Source: Sulfuriferula sp. (GTDB lineage: Bacteria > Pseudomonadota > Gammaproteobacteria > Burkholderiales > Sulfuriferulaceae). Taken from it: a DNA stretch of 5,310 bases. The position numbers were made by a program, and so were the translations under genes. The notes below the pieces were generated by a model. The model saw only the letters and a list, made by a program, of their open reading frames with translations, was not told where the DNA came from and made no database searches. Shown piece after piece: positions 1 to 5,310 of the stretch. The DNA lies in assembly GCA_027311185.1 (NCBI GenBank), contig DAICZK010000105.1:1-5310 (forward strand), read 5' to 3'. Every line of letters begins with the position of its first letter. Position 1 is the stretch's first letter.

Positions 1-662
1 CCCCAATACCAGACCATATGTGCGATAGGCAGATACGAGAAGGTAAACCAGAGCACCGAAAACACCAACAGAGCGGAAAACTTGACACGTTCAGCCAGAC
101 CGCCCACCACCAGCGCCACTGTGATCGCAGCAAAGGTCAGCTGAAATATCATGAATACCATCTCGGGAATAAACACTCCCTTGCTGAAGGTCTCGGACAG
201 TGCGCTCGCGTCCATCCCCTTGAGGAAGAACCTGGATGTACCGCCTATCCAGCTGGTGAGCGAGCCGCCATCGGTAAACGCCAGCGAATACCCGTACACC
301 ATCCACAACACTGCGATGAGGCAGAAAATCGTGAATACTTGCGTGAGAACCGACAGCATATTCTTGGAACGCACCTGGCCACCATAAAACAAAGCCAGTC
401 CGGGAATCGTCATCAATATCACCAGCGCGGTTGAAATCATCATCCACGTGGTATCCCCTTTATCGGGAACGGGGGTAGGCGCAGCAGCTGCAGGCGCTGC
501 TGGTGTTGCCGGGGTGGCAGCGGCCGGAGTAGCAGCCGCAGGAGCGGGAGCAGGCGCGGCGGCTGCCGGCGCTGCTGCCGCCGGTTTAGCATCGTCGGCG
601 ATACTTGTACCGCAAACGCCGAGTGTGACTAACATACTTAACGCAACTAGCCATTTTTTCAT
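1..662 (-). CDS. amtB: Ammonium transporter (Amt/MEP/Rh family), C-terminal part outside window
   Basis: Inner-membrane channel that conducts ammonium/ammonia and is blocked by unmodified GlnK. Only the first 220 residues are present. The N-terminus is signal-peptide-like (1-22, cleavage probably after SIA22), followed by an Ala/Pro/Thr-rich stretch (about 27-66) and then the transporter core. TM1 is about 72-92 with PGLALFYGG, and TM2 about 103-129. Family hallmarks are TFAAITVALVVGGLAERV (176-193) and YLPIAHMVW (210-218). Phe173, Phe177 and Trp218 keep the spacing of E. coli AmtB Phe103, Phe107 and Trp148, the periplasmic ammonium site. The twin-His pore and the conserved Asp lie beyond the edge. 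The ATG at 660-662 is preceded by GGGGAGAG and lies 12 bp after the glnK stop. The long low-complexity linker before TM1 is the unusual part. The family call is certain; the symbol rests on the glnK linkage. Confidence 0.96.
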   Translation of the reverse strand, partial: MKKWLVALSMLVTLGVCGTSIADDAKPAAAAPAAAAPAPAPAAATPAAATPATPAAPAAAAPTPVPDKGDTTWMMISTALVILMTIPGLALFYGGQVRSKNMLSVLTQVFTIFCLIAVLWMVYGYSLAFTDGGSLTSWIGGTSRFFLKGMDASALSETFSKGVFIPEMVFMIFQLTFAAITVALVVGGLAERVKFSALLVFSVLWFTFSYLPIAHMVWYW

Positions 663-674
663 GTCGCTCTCCCC

Positions 675-1022
<348 letters not shown>

Positions 1023-1044
1023 TTAACAAGTGTCATTCGGGAAG

Positions 1045-2292
1045 TTAAAATTTGTAGATCGCTTCCAGTCCTTCAGAAGTCTGGTCGTTCTTGCCCACAC
1101 CCGACGAATCCATGAAGGACGCTACATTGGAATGGTCCTGACGCAGTTCGGCGCGCATCTCGACATGGGCGGTAGGCATGTATGCCATGGTAATTGTGCC
1201 TTCCGTCCACTTCTGCGCGATGCCGGTGCGGAAACCGTTCTGGTCGTCGAAATACTCGGCGCGTAACGACAGACGCCACTGATCGTTGAACTGATAGTTC
1301 GCGTAACCGGCCACGCCGTCCCAGGTTGCGGTGCCGATAGTACCGTTCTGCAGGGTCGCGTTTGCCTGATTGCCGTAATCGTAATTCACGACAAACGACA
1401 ACTGGCTGGTGGCGGTCAGCGTGGCGACGAAGTCGTACAGATTGCGCATGCCGTTGGCGCCGGCGGTGGTCACGGCGGGCGGGATCGCGGCAGGATAGGG
1501 TGAGGTCGGATACGGCGTGGTCGTCAGTTCATTCCCGCCGTAATAAACACCCGACAACGCCAGCATCTTGATCGGCGTGGCGGTAAAGCCCAGTTCCACG
1601 GTCTGTTGGCCGTTCAGGCTCGATACCTGATCCCAGCCGTTATTGATGCCGCCAATCAGGCTGACGGTATCGCTGACGGCGTAGGTCGCGCGCACGCCGG
1701 TATGGGTAAAGGGGATCGCGTAGCCGAACAGGATCGAACGCGAGTAGTTGGTGTCGGACGGGCTGGCGATAACTTCGGCGCCGGCCAGCGTGACGAATTT
1801 ACCGGCGATGACGGTCAGGGGTCCGGTCGCATAGCTGCCGAACGCCTGAGTCAAATCAAAATTATGCTGGCTGCCCGCGCCTTCTCCCCAGGAAGCGATG
1901 GTACTCGCATCCTGGCCGGCGGTAATATTGACCAGGCCGCCGAAGCCTTGTTTGGGCTGCATGGCGACGGTCAGCGCCGCCTGATTGAGGTTGAAGGCGC
2001 CGAAATTATGGCCGGACGCCGCGCCGGGAGCGTCGAACACGCGAGACGCGGTACCGTTGGTAAATAAACCGGTACTGTCCATATTGGTGTAGCCGGCGTC
2101 CAGATAACCCATTACCATAACATTGGAAGCAGCAAGTATCTGCGAAAGATTTGGCGCCATGGGCGGCGCAGTAGCGATAGCAGCGGCAGAATCCGGCGCA
2201 GTGGTCATGCTGCCCGCCGCTTCATCGGCCAGAACGGGCGCAGTTGCGCAGGCCAACGCCATGGCCAAAACGGTTTTATTGAATATACACAT
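1045..2292 (-). CDS. Outer-membrane beta-barrel protein, putative BBP2/OmpL-like porin
   Basis: 415-residue predicted outer-membrane channel. A signal peptide (1-22, cleavage after VLA22) is followed by an Ala/Pro-rich segment (about 25-48) and then a barrel rich in alternating hydrophobic strands and Gly/Asn/Tyr turns. The C-terminus is IYKF, and a terminal aromatic residue is the usual barrel-assembly signal. The stretch from GKFVTLAGAEVIASP (164-178) through NYSRSILFGYAIPFTHTGVR (182-201) to the NNGWD motif after it is typical of the putative beta-barrel porin-2 (BBP2) family. A PYP-containing, Pro-rich loop precedes a later strand. GGGAG six bases before the ATG supports the start. As first gene of an apparent porin-glnK-amt operon with a sigma-54/NtrC control region, it may let ammonium or another nitrogen source through the outer membrane. 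The substrate is inference; no selectivity residue can be read here. Confidence 0.88.
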   Translation of the reverse strand: MCIFNKTVLAMALACATAPVLADEAAGSMTTAPDSAAAIATAPPMAPNLSQILAASNVMVMGYLDAGYTNMDSTGLFTNGTASRVFDAPGAASGHNFGAFNLNQAALTVAMQPKQGFGGLVNITAGQDASTIASWGEGAGSQHNFDLTQAFGSYATGPLTVIAGKFVTLAGAEVIASPSDTNYSRSILFGYAIPFTHTGVRATYAVSDTVSLIGGINNGWDQVSSLNGQQTVELGFTATPIKMLALSGVYYGGNELTTTPYPTSPYPAAIPPAVTTAGANGMRNLYDFVATLTATSQLSFVVNYDYGNQANATLQNGTIGTATWDGVAGYANYQFNDQWRLSLRAEYFDDQNGFRTGIAQKWTEGTITMAYMPTAHVEMRAELRQDHSNVASFMDSSGVGKNDQTSEGLEAIYKF

Positions 2293-2337
2293 GAAAAACT
2301 CCCATTAAGAAAATTGCAATAGTGCGACCTGATGCAA

Positions 2338-2353
2338 AGCAGCATTCATGCCA
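2338..2353 (-). promoter_or_regulatory. Sigma-54 (RpoN) -24/-12 promoter of porin-glnK-amt
   Basis: On the minus strand the site reads TGGCATGAATGCTGCT. Against the consensus TGGCACG-N4-TTGCW it keeps the invariant GG and GC doublets at exactly the required spacing and differs at two less critical bases. A T precedes it, as in the preferred YTGGCA. The predicted start of transcription is near position 2327, giving a 5' untranslated leader of about 35 bases that contains the porin ribosome binding site. RpoN control is expected for glnK-amt operons in proteobacteria. The two NtrC-like sites upstream strengthen the call. Confidence 0.83.
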
Positions 2354-2414
2354 ACTTATTTTTTTATAATAAACAAAACAATACACAGTACGACACAATA
2401 CACGACAAAAGAAA

Positions 2415-2431
2415 CGCACCATACAAGGGCT
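2415..2431. promoter_or_regulatory. Probable weaker NtrC binding site
   Basis: Reads CGCACCATACAAGGGCT. The left half-site GCACC is perfect; the right half is GGGC in place of GTGC. Its centre (2423) is 31 bp, about three helical turns, from the stronger site, and about 96 bp upstream of the predicted sigma-54 start. Paired NtrC sites three turns apart allow cooperative assembly of the activator, as at E. coli glnAp2. On its own this site would be marginal; the phasing is what supports it. Confidence 0.6.
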
Positions 2432-2445
2432 CTCCAGTCGTGTAG

Positions 2446-2462
2446 CGCACTAAAACGGTGCT
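2446..2462. promoter_or_regulatory. NtrC binding site (enhancer)
   Basis: Reads CGCACTAAAACGGTGCT, matching the NtrC palindrome GCAC-N7-GTGC perfectly in both arms (2447-2450 and 2458-2461). Its centre lies about 127 bp upstream of the predicted sigma-54 transcription start, within the usual enhancer range. The DNA between the enhancers and the promoter (2354-2414) is markedly AT-rich, which fits bending that lets NtrC touch the sigma-54 holoenzyme. I did not find a clear IHF consensus there. Confidence 0.78.
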
Positions 2463-2700
2463 GCGACTCAATTAACCTCGAAATGATCGCTCGGGATCGT
2501 GAGCGCAGACGCCAGAACCGTCGCCGGGCAGTTGACTATGACGCCCAACGCCGACTGCCGCAACGCGCTTGCGCCGTATTTTTATGTGCCCACATATGGC
2601 GCCATGTCGATTTGCCGGTTAGAATTGTTGGGTATCTCCTGTACCACAGCAGCGCGCGCCTAAGGGAAGCGCTGATTAAATCGAATTTCACGAGACGCGA

Positions 2701-2779
2701 TTCGTAGGGGCGGGCTTGCCCGCGATAGCCCGCGATAATAAATGGGCCGCCGAATCGCGAGCAAGCCCGCCCCTACGAA
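2701..2779. repeat. REP-like inverted repeat element
   Basis: A 79-bp unit with perfect 19-bp inverted arms, starting TTCGTAGGGGCGGGCTTGC (2701-2719) and closing with its reverse complement (2761-2779). Pairing continues inward past one mismatch (2720/2760) for six more base pairs. The left arm ends in an exact tandem duplication of GCCCGCGATA (2718-2727 and 2728-2737). The motif GTAGGGGCGGGCTTGCCCGCGA closely resembles the REP sequences known from Pseudomonas and other proteobacteria, which are spread by RAYT (REP-associated Y1 tyrosine) transposases. No transposase is in the window, so this would be a non-autonomous copy. Sitting between two divergent promoters, it may also act as a transcription or supercoiling barrier (inference). 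Confidence 0.85.
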
Positions 2780-2883
2780 AGCGGCATGCAAAGTGGATGA
2801 CGAATACATCAGCGCTTCCATGGAAAATGTGGCAGCCGCTGAATCGAGGCCGTACGCAGCCTCGTAAACCAAGGCTCCCTGCT

Positions 2884-2933
2884 CCGCCCGACCAGGCGGA
2901 TGTTTCCTCGCGAGGGCGCGGAGCTCCCCGCCC
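2884..2933. repeat. Cluster of GC-rich palindromes upstream of ubiK
   Basis: Three adjoining inverted repeats lie within 50 bp: CCGCC-CGACCA-GGCGG (2884-2899), the perfect palindrome CCTCGCGAGG (2906-2915), and a 20-bp near-perfect palindrome centred on GGAGCTCC with GGGCG/CGCCC outer arms (2914-2933). No T-tract follows, so a rho-independent terminator is unlikely. They could be part of a degraded interspersed repeat, a leader structure of the ubiK transcript, or chance in GC-rich DNA. Confidence 0.4.
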
Positions 2934-2951
2934 ACCTTATCTTGGCCATCC

Positions 2952-2956
2952 GGAGG
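2952..2956 (+). promoter_or_regulatory. Ribosome binding site of ubiK (decides the start)
   Basis: GGAGG lies 7 bases before the ATG at 2964-2966. The in-frame TTG at 2958 is only one base after it and so is too close to be used. The ATG is therefore taken as the start. Confidence 0.85.
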
Positions 2957-2963
2957 ATTGACC

Positions 2964-3218
2964 ATGTTACTGAACCAGAAATTAGTCGACGATATTAGCG
3001 AAAAAATCAGCCAGACGCTGAATCAGGGCCCGGTCAAGGACTTGGAGCACAACTTGCGCGCCCTGCTGCAAAGCATGCTGCAAAAGCTCGACATCGTCAC
3101 CCGCGAGGAATTCGACGTACAGCAGGAAGTATTGCTGCGCACGCGTGAACAACTGACCGCGCTCGAAACCCGCGTGACGGATCTCGAAAAAGCGCTGCTC
3201 CCTGTCATCCCCGAATAG
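2964..3218 (+). CDS. ubiK: Ubiquinone biosynthesis accessory factor UbiK (BMFP family)
   Basis: 84-residue protein of the BMFP/YqiC family. In E. coli, UbiK works with UbiJ to support aerobic ubiquinone synthesis and has membrane-fusing properties in vitro. Residues 3-45 form an amphipathic helix with a leucine-rich face. The family signature DIVTREEFDVQQEVLLRTREQLTALE (43-68) follows, close to the E. coli version ([21 protein letters not shown]). The rest is heptad-like up to about residue 79, consistent with the C-terminal coiled coil through which the family trimerises. Length is usual for the family. The ATG at 2964 is chosen over an upstream in-frame TTG because of GGAGG spacing. Only 4 bp separate it from comM, suggesting an operon; the pairing looks positional rather than functional. 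Confidence 0.93.
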   Translation: MLLNQKLVDDISEKISQTLNQGPVKDLEHNLRALLQSMLQKLDIVTREEFDVQQEVLLRTREQLTALETRVTDLEKALLPVIPE

Positions 3219-3222
3219 CCCG

Positions 3223-4719
3223 ATGGCGATCGCTGTATTGCACAGCCGGGCGCTTGCAGGCATGAGCGCCCCCGAAGTGATCGTTGAAGCACATCTAGCG
3301 AACGGACTGCCCAGCTTCACTATCGTCGGGCTGCCTGAAACCGAAGTCAAGGAAGCGCGCGACCGCGTGCGCGCGGCGATCCAGAATTCGCGGTTCGAGT
3401 TCCCGGTCAGCCGCATCACGGTCAATCTCGCGCCCGCCGACCTGCCCAAGGAATCGGGGCGGTTTGACTTGCCTATCGCGCTCGGAATCCTCGCAGCTTC
3501 CGGACAAATTCCCGCCAAAGAATTGAAAAAATATGATTTCGCCGGCGAGCTGGCGCTAACTGGTGAGTTACGCCCTATCCGCGGGGCGCTGGCCATGACC
3601 CTGGGCGCGACGCGCAGCGGGCGAGCCTTCATTCTACCCGCTGCCAACGCCGCCGAAGCCGCGCTGGTGGAACATGCGACCATTTACCCGGCGGCCTCAT
3701 TACTGGCTGTCTGCGCACACCTCACCGGGCAATCGACGCTCACGCCGGAATCCCCGCCACCCACGCCCTGCAGGACTGAGCATTATCCCGATTTCAGCGA
3801 AGTCAAAGGCCAGGCGACCGTCAAGCGTGCGCTCGAGGTCGCGGCGGCTGGCGCCCACTCGGTACTGCTGGCGGGGCCACCGGGAACCGGAAAATCCATG
3901 CTTGCGAGCCGGTTCCCGGGGATACTCCCGGACATGAGCCAACAGGAAGCCATCGAATCGGCGGCGCTGCTATCGCTGAACGGCAGTTTTCGCATCGAAC
4001 GCTGGCGCCAGCGCGCTTATCGCAGTCCGCACCATACCGCCTCTGCCGCAGCGCTGGTCGGCGGCGGCAGTAATCCCAGGCCAGGGGAGATTTCGCTCGC
4101 CCATCACGGCGTGCTGTTTCTCGATGAATTACCGGAGTTCCCTCGCGCGGTCCTCGAAGTCTTGCGCGAACCGATGGAATCGGGCGCGATCACGATTTCG
4201 CGCGCGGCGCACCAGGTCGATTTCCCTGCCCGCTTTCAATTGATCGCGGCAATGAATCCCTGCCCTTGCGGCTACCTCGGACATCCTTCGGGAAAATGCC
4301 GCTGCACGCCGGATCAAGTCGGACGCTACCGCAACAAACTCTCCGGACCGCTGCTCGACCGCATCGACATCCAGATCGAGGTGCCAACGCCCAGTGAAGG
4401 GCATCTGCTCGGCCCGGCCGATGGCGAATCCAGCGCGCAAATCCGGCAGCGAGTCACCACTGCGCGCGAACGCCAGATACTGCGCCAAGGCAAGCCCAAC
4501 AATGCGCTCTCCAGCCAGGAAACCGAGCGCTATTGCAACCTCGACCCGGCCGGCACCGCCTTGCTGCGGCTCGCCATCAGCCGACTGAACCTGTCGGCCC
4601 GCGCCTTCCATCGCATCCTCAAAATCGCACGCAGCATCGCCGATCTGCAAAGCGAACCCGACATCGCCAGCCAGCATATCAGCGAAGCCATCCAATATCG
4701 CCGGCTAGCGCATACCTAA
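3223..4719 (+). CDS. comM: ComM/YifB-family AAA+ ATPase (Mg-chelatase-like)
   Basis: 498 residues, full length for the family (E. coli YifB is about 506). ComM is a hexameric helicase that promotes branch migration during integration of transforming DNA in naturally competent bacteria. The N-terminal Lon-like/ChlI domain is about 1-170 (GLPSFTIVGLPETEVKEARDR, 28-48, then NLAPADLPKEGxxFDLPIA-type motif at 68-86). The AAA+ core has Walker A GPPGTGKS (218-225), Walker B VLFLDE (297-302), sensor-1 AAMNPCPCGY (342-351), a CxC...CxC cysteine set (347, 349, 359, 361) probably binding zinc, and SGPLLDRID with Arg380. The C-terminal domain holds LSARAFHRILKIARSIADL (457-475). No strong ribosome binding site precedes the ATG, and the ubiK stop is 4 bp upstream, so translational coupling is likely. 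All ATPase motifs are intact. Confidence 0.96.
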   Translation: MAIAVLHSRALAGMSAPEVIVEAHLANGLPSFTIVGLPETEVKEARDRVRAAIQNSRFEFPVSRITVNLAPADLPKESGRFDLPIALGILAASGQIPAKELKKYDFAGELALTGELRPIRGALAMTLGATRSGRAFILPAANAAEAALVEHATIYPAASLLAVCAHLTGQSTLTPESPPPTPCRTEHYPDFSEVKGQATVKRALEVAAAGAHSVLLAGPPGTGKSMLASRFPGILPDMSQQEAIESAALLSLNGSFRIERWRQRAYRSPHHTASAAALVGGGSNPRPGEISLAHHGVLFLDELPEFPRAVLEVLREPMESGAITISRAAHQVDFPARFQLIAAMNPCPCGYLGHPSGKCRCTPDQVGRYRNKLSGPLLDRIDIQIEVPTPSEGHLLGPADGESSAQIRQRVTTARERQILRQGKPNNALSSQETERYCNLDPAGTALLRLAISRLNLSARAFHRILKIARSIADLQSEPDIASQHISEAIQYRRLAHT

Positions 4720-4892
4720 GGACTCCTTAATGAATAACTATCGCATACGTTGCTGCGCATTCGCGATGGATGCAAGACGCGAAGCGCAACGAATGGTTAT
4801 TCCATTCACAAGCTTTGCAACACCGCAATCGCGCGAATACGCAGTAACCCGTCGGGCCCGGCGTATGTCACAGTTATTCATTAATGAGCCCT
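4719..4892. repeat. 174-bp palindromic, MITE-like element
   Basis: The ends form a long inverted repeat: 4719-4749 pairs with 4862-4892 in register at 26 of 31 positions, including a perfect 13-bp core TTAATGAATAACT (4727-4739) with its complement at 4872-4884. Inside, CTGCGCATTCGCG (4753-4765) pairs 12 of 13 with 4832-4844, TGCAA (4771-4775) with TTGCA (4815-4819), and GAATGG/CCATTC (4791-4807) closes a 5-base loop at the tip. The whole unit can fold into one hairpin, as MITEs and some structured RNAs do. No clear target-site duplication is seen. It fills the gap from the comM stop codon to the ribosome binding site of the next gene. An overlapping small reading frame is listed separately. 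Confidence 0.7.
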
Positions 4893-4894
4893 GA
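4730..4894 (+). CDS. Possible 54-residue small protein lying across the palindromic element
   Basis: An ATG at 4730 preceded by AAGGA (4718-4722, 7 bases away) opens a 54-codon frame ending TGA at 4892-4894. The product starts MNNYRIRCCAFAMDARREAQ, is Arg-rich and basic (ARR, RRARR), has two adjacent Cys near the N-terminus, and shows no signal peptide or membrane segment. I do not recognise a family. Start and stop fall inside the two terminal repeats, so the frame is as long as the element. It may be a chance frame of a repeat, or a small gene carried by it. The good ribosome binding site and the even spacing between comM and the next gene are the only points in favour. Confidence 0.3.
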   Translation: MNNYRIRCCAFAMDARREAQRMVIPFTSFATPQSREYAVTRRARRMSQLFINEP

Positions 4895-4904
4895 GGAAAA
4901 AAAC

Positions 4905-5310
4905 ATGGCTGAAAACCACCACGCCCTGGAGGGCTGGATAGAAGAAAAACGTTCGGCTTACCTCTATCGCACCATAGCGCGCGCCGAATCCGACCCAATG
5001 CGGCAGAATTTGTTCGTCGACCTCGCCGACGCGGCCGAAAAGCAAGCTGGGTTATGGGAAGCTGAATTGCAAAAATCCGGAAATGCGGCCCCCGAGCAGT
5101 TCCGCCCGGACTTTCGCAGCCGCCTAACTGCGACACTGGTGCGATATCTAGGGCCGCGCGTAATGAAACTCGTGCTTTCCGCCATGAAAGTCAGGGGCAT
5201 GACGATCTACACGCAAAATACGTCGCACCACCCCATTCCGAGCAATATCGAAGACCTGGGACACCACCACCAGCTAGGCGGACGCGCCAATTTGCGGGCC
5301 GTAGTCTTCG
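4905..5310 (+). CDS. VIT1/CCC1 transporter family protein with N-terminal ferritin-like domain (partial)
   Basis: First 135 residues of a gene that runs off the right edge. The visible part is the rubrerythrin/ferritin-like domain found before the membrane domain in bacterial VIT1/CCC1 proteins, which move iron or manganese across the membrane. Signature stretches are LEGWIEEKRSAYLYR (8-22), LFVDLADAAEKQAGLW (36-51) and MKVRGMTIY (94-102). Glu13/14, Glu28 and Glu45 sit where the carboxylate metal ligands of the domain are expected (my alignment from memory). GGRANLRAVVF at the edge matches the linker leading into the first membrane helix, typically GGNLRAAVFGVNDGLVSN. His-rich patches (5-6, 108-109, 120-122) may bind metal. 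TGAGGA stands 8 bases before the ATG. The metal, and whether the membrane domain is intact, cannot be seen. Confidence 0.87.
   Translation, partial: MAENHHALEGWIEEKRSAYLYRTIARAESDPMRQNLFVDLADAAEKQAGLWEAELQKSGNAAPEQFRPDFRSRLTATLVRYLGPRVMKLVLSAMKVRGMTIYTQNTSHHPIPSNIEDLGHHHQLGGRANLRAVVF

Larger units (their letters stand above)
2463..2951. other. Intergenic region between divergent operons, no convincing gene
   Basis: About 490 bp separates the nitrogen-control region from ubiK. Reading frames here are short, lack recognisable protein features or run across palindromes, and none has a good ribosome binding site that I could see. It holds a REP-like element (2701-2779), a cluster of GC palindromes (2884-2933), and small inverted repeats such as ATGTG-CC-CACAT (2584-2595) overlapping an ACATATGGCGCCATGT near-palindrome (2592-2607). 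The promoter of ubiK must lie here. TAGAAT (2620-2625) is a possible -10, but no decent -35 stands at the right spacing, so I do not call it. Confidence 0.6.

Noticed and set aside
18..447. Open frames on both strands over the amt gene in other frames
   Set aside because: They overlap a clear Amt transporter reading frame and show no protein family features.
2348..2707. 119-codon plus-strand open frame starting inside the sigma-54 promoter
   Set aside because: It covers the promoter and both NtrC sites, has low-complexity Thr/His-rich then Arg-rich composition, and lacks a ribosome binding site.
2845..2864. CGAGGC/GCCTCG hairpin as a terminator
   Set aside because: No T-tract on either side and no gene ends nearby on either strand.
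2958..2963. TTG start two codons upstream of the chosen ubiK ATG
   Set aside because: GGAGG ends only one base before the TTG but seven before the ATG, which is the workable spacing.
2660..2965. 101-codon minus-strand open frame upstream of ubiK
   Set aside because: It crosses the REP-like repeat and the palindrome cluster, has no recognisable domain and no ribosome binding site; open frames of this length are common in GC-rich repeats.
2982..3683. 233-codon minus-strand frame opposite ubiK and the start of comM
   Set aside because: It is antisense to two confidently identified genes and has the Arg/Ser/Ala-rich composition of a shadow frame.
4791..4807. GAATGG-TTATT-CCATTC hairpin as a rho-independent terminator after comM
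   Set aside because: The stem is short and not GC-rich, no T-tract follows, and it is better explained as the tip of the larger palindrome.
4738..5136. 132-codon minus-strand frame over the palindrome and the VIT1/CCC1 gene start
   Set aside because: It is antisense to a well-supported VIT1/CCC1 domain and to the repeat, with no family resemblance.

Overview
This window looks like chromosomal DNA from a betaproteobacterium, probably of the Nitrosomonadales/Gallionellales/Methylophilales type. That placement is an inference from GC-rich codon use, GlnK, UbiK and ComM protein sequences of proteobacterial type, and the arrangement of glnK-amt facing ubiK-comM. It cannot be fixed to a genus from sequence alone.

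Left half (1-2292, minus strand): a three-gene operon read right to left. It runs from an outer-membrane beta-barrel protein of the BBP2/OmpL-like type (1045-2292), through the PII signalling protein GlnK (675-1013), to an Amt ammonium transporter (1-662, running off the left edge). Gaps of 31 and 12 bp, each holding a ribosome binding site, support one transcript. Upstream of the porin there is a textbook nitrogen-control region: a sigma-54 -24/-12 element (2338-2353) and two NtrC-like sites (2415-2431 and 2446-2462) spaced 31 bp apart, about 96 and 127 bp upstream of the predicted start of transcription. The layout predicts that nitrogen limitation switches on an outer-membrane channel, an inner-membrane ammonium channel and the PII protein that gates it.

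Middle (2463-2963): about 500 bp without a convincing gene between the two divergent operons. It holds a REP-like inverted repeat (2701-2779) with 19-bp perfect arms, and a cluster of short GC-rich palindromes (2884-2933) just before ubiK.

Right half (2964-5310, plus strand): ubiK (ubiquinone biosynthesis accessory factor, 2964-3218) and comM (YifB/ComM AAA+ ATPase, 3223-4719) lie 4 bp apart and are probably translationally coupled. A 174-bp imperfect palindrome (4719-4892) fills almost the whole gap after comM. It looks like a MITE or other hairpin element, and a 54-codon reading frame with a good ribosome binding site lies across it. The window ends inside a VIT1/CCC1-family gene (from 4905), of which only the N-terminal ferritin-like domain is visible.

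The most interesting items are the porin placed under apparent NtrC/sigma-54 control with glnK-amt, and the long palindromic element between comM and the VIT1/CCC1 gene. No CRISPR array, tRNA, rRNA, integrase or defence gene was seen.
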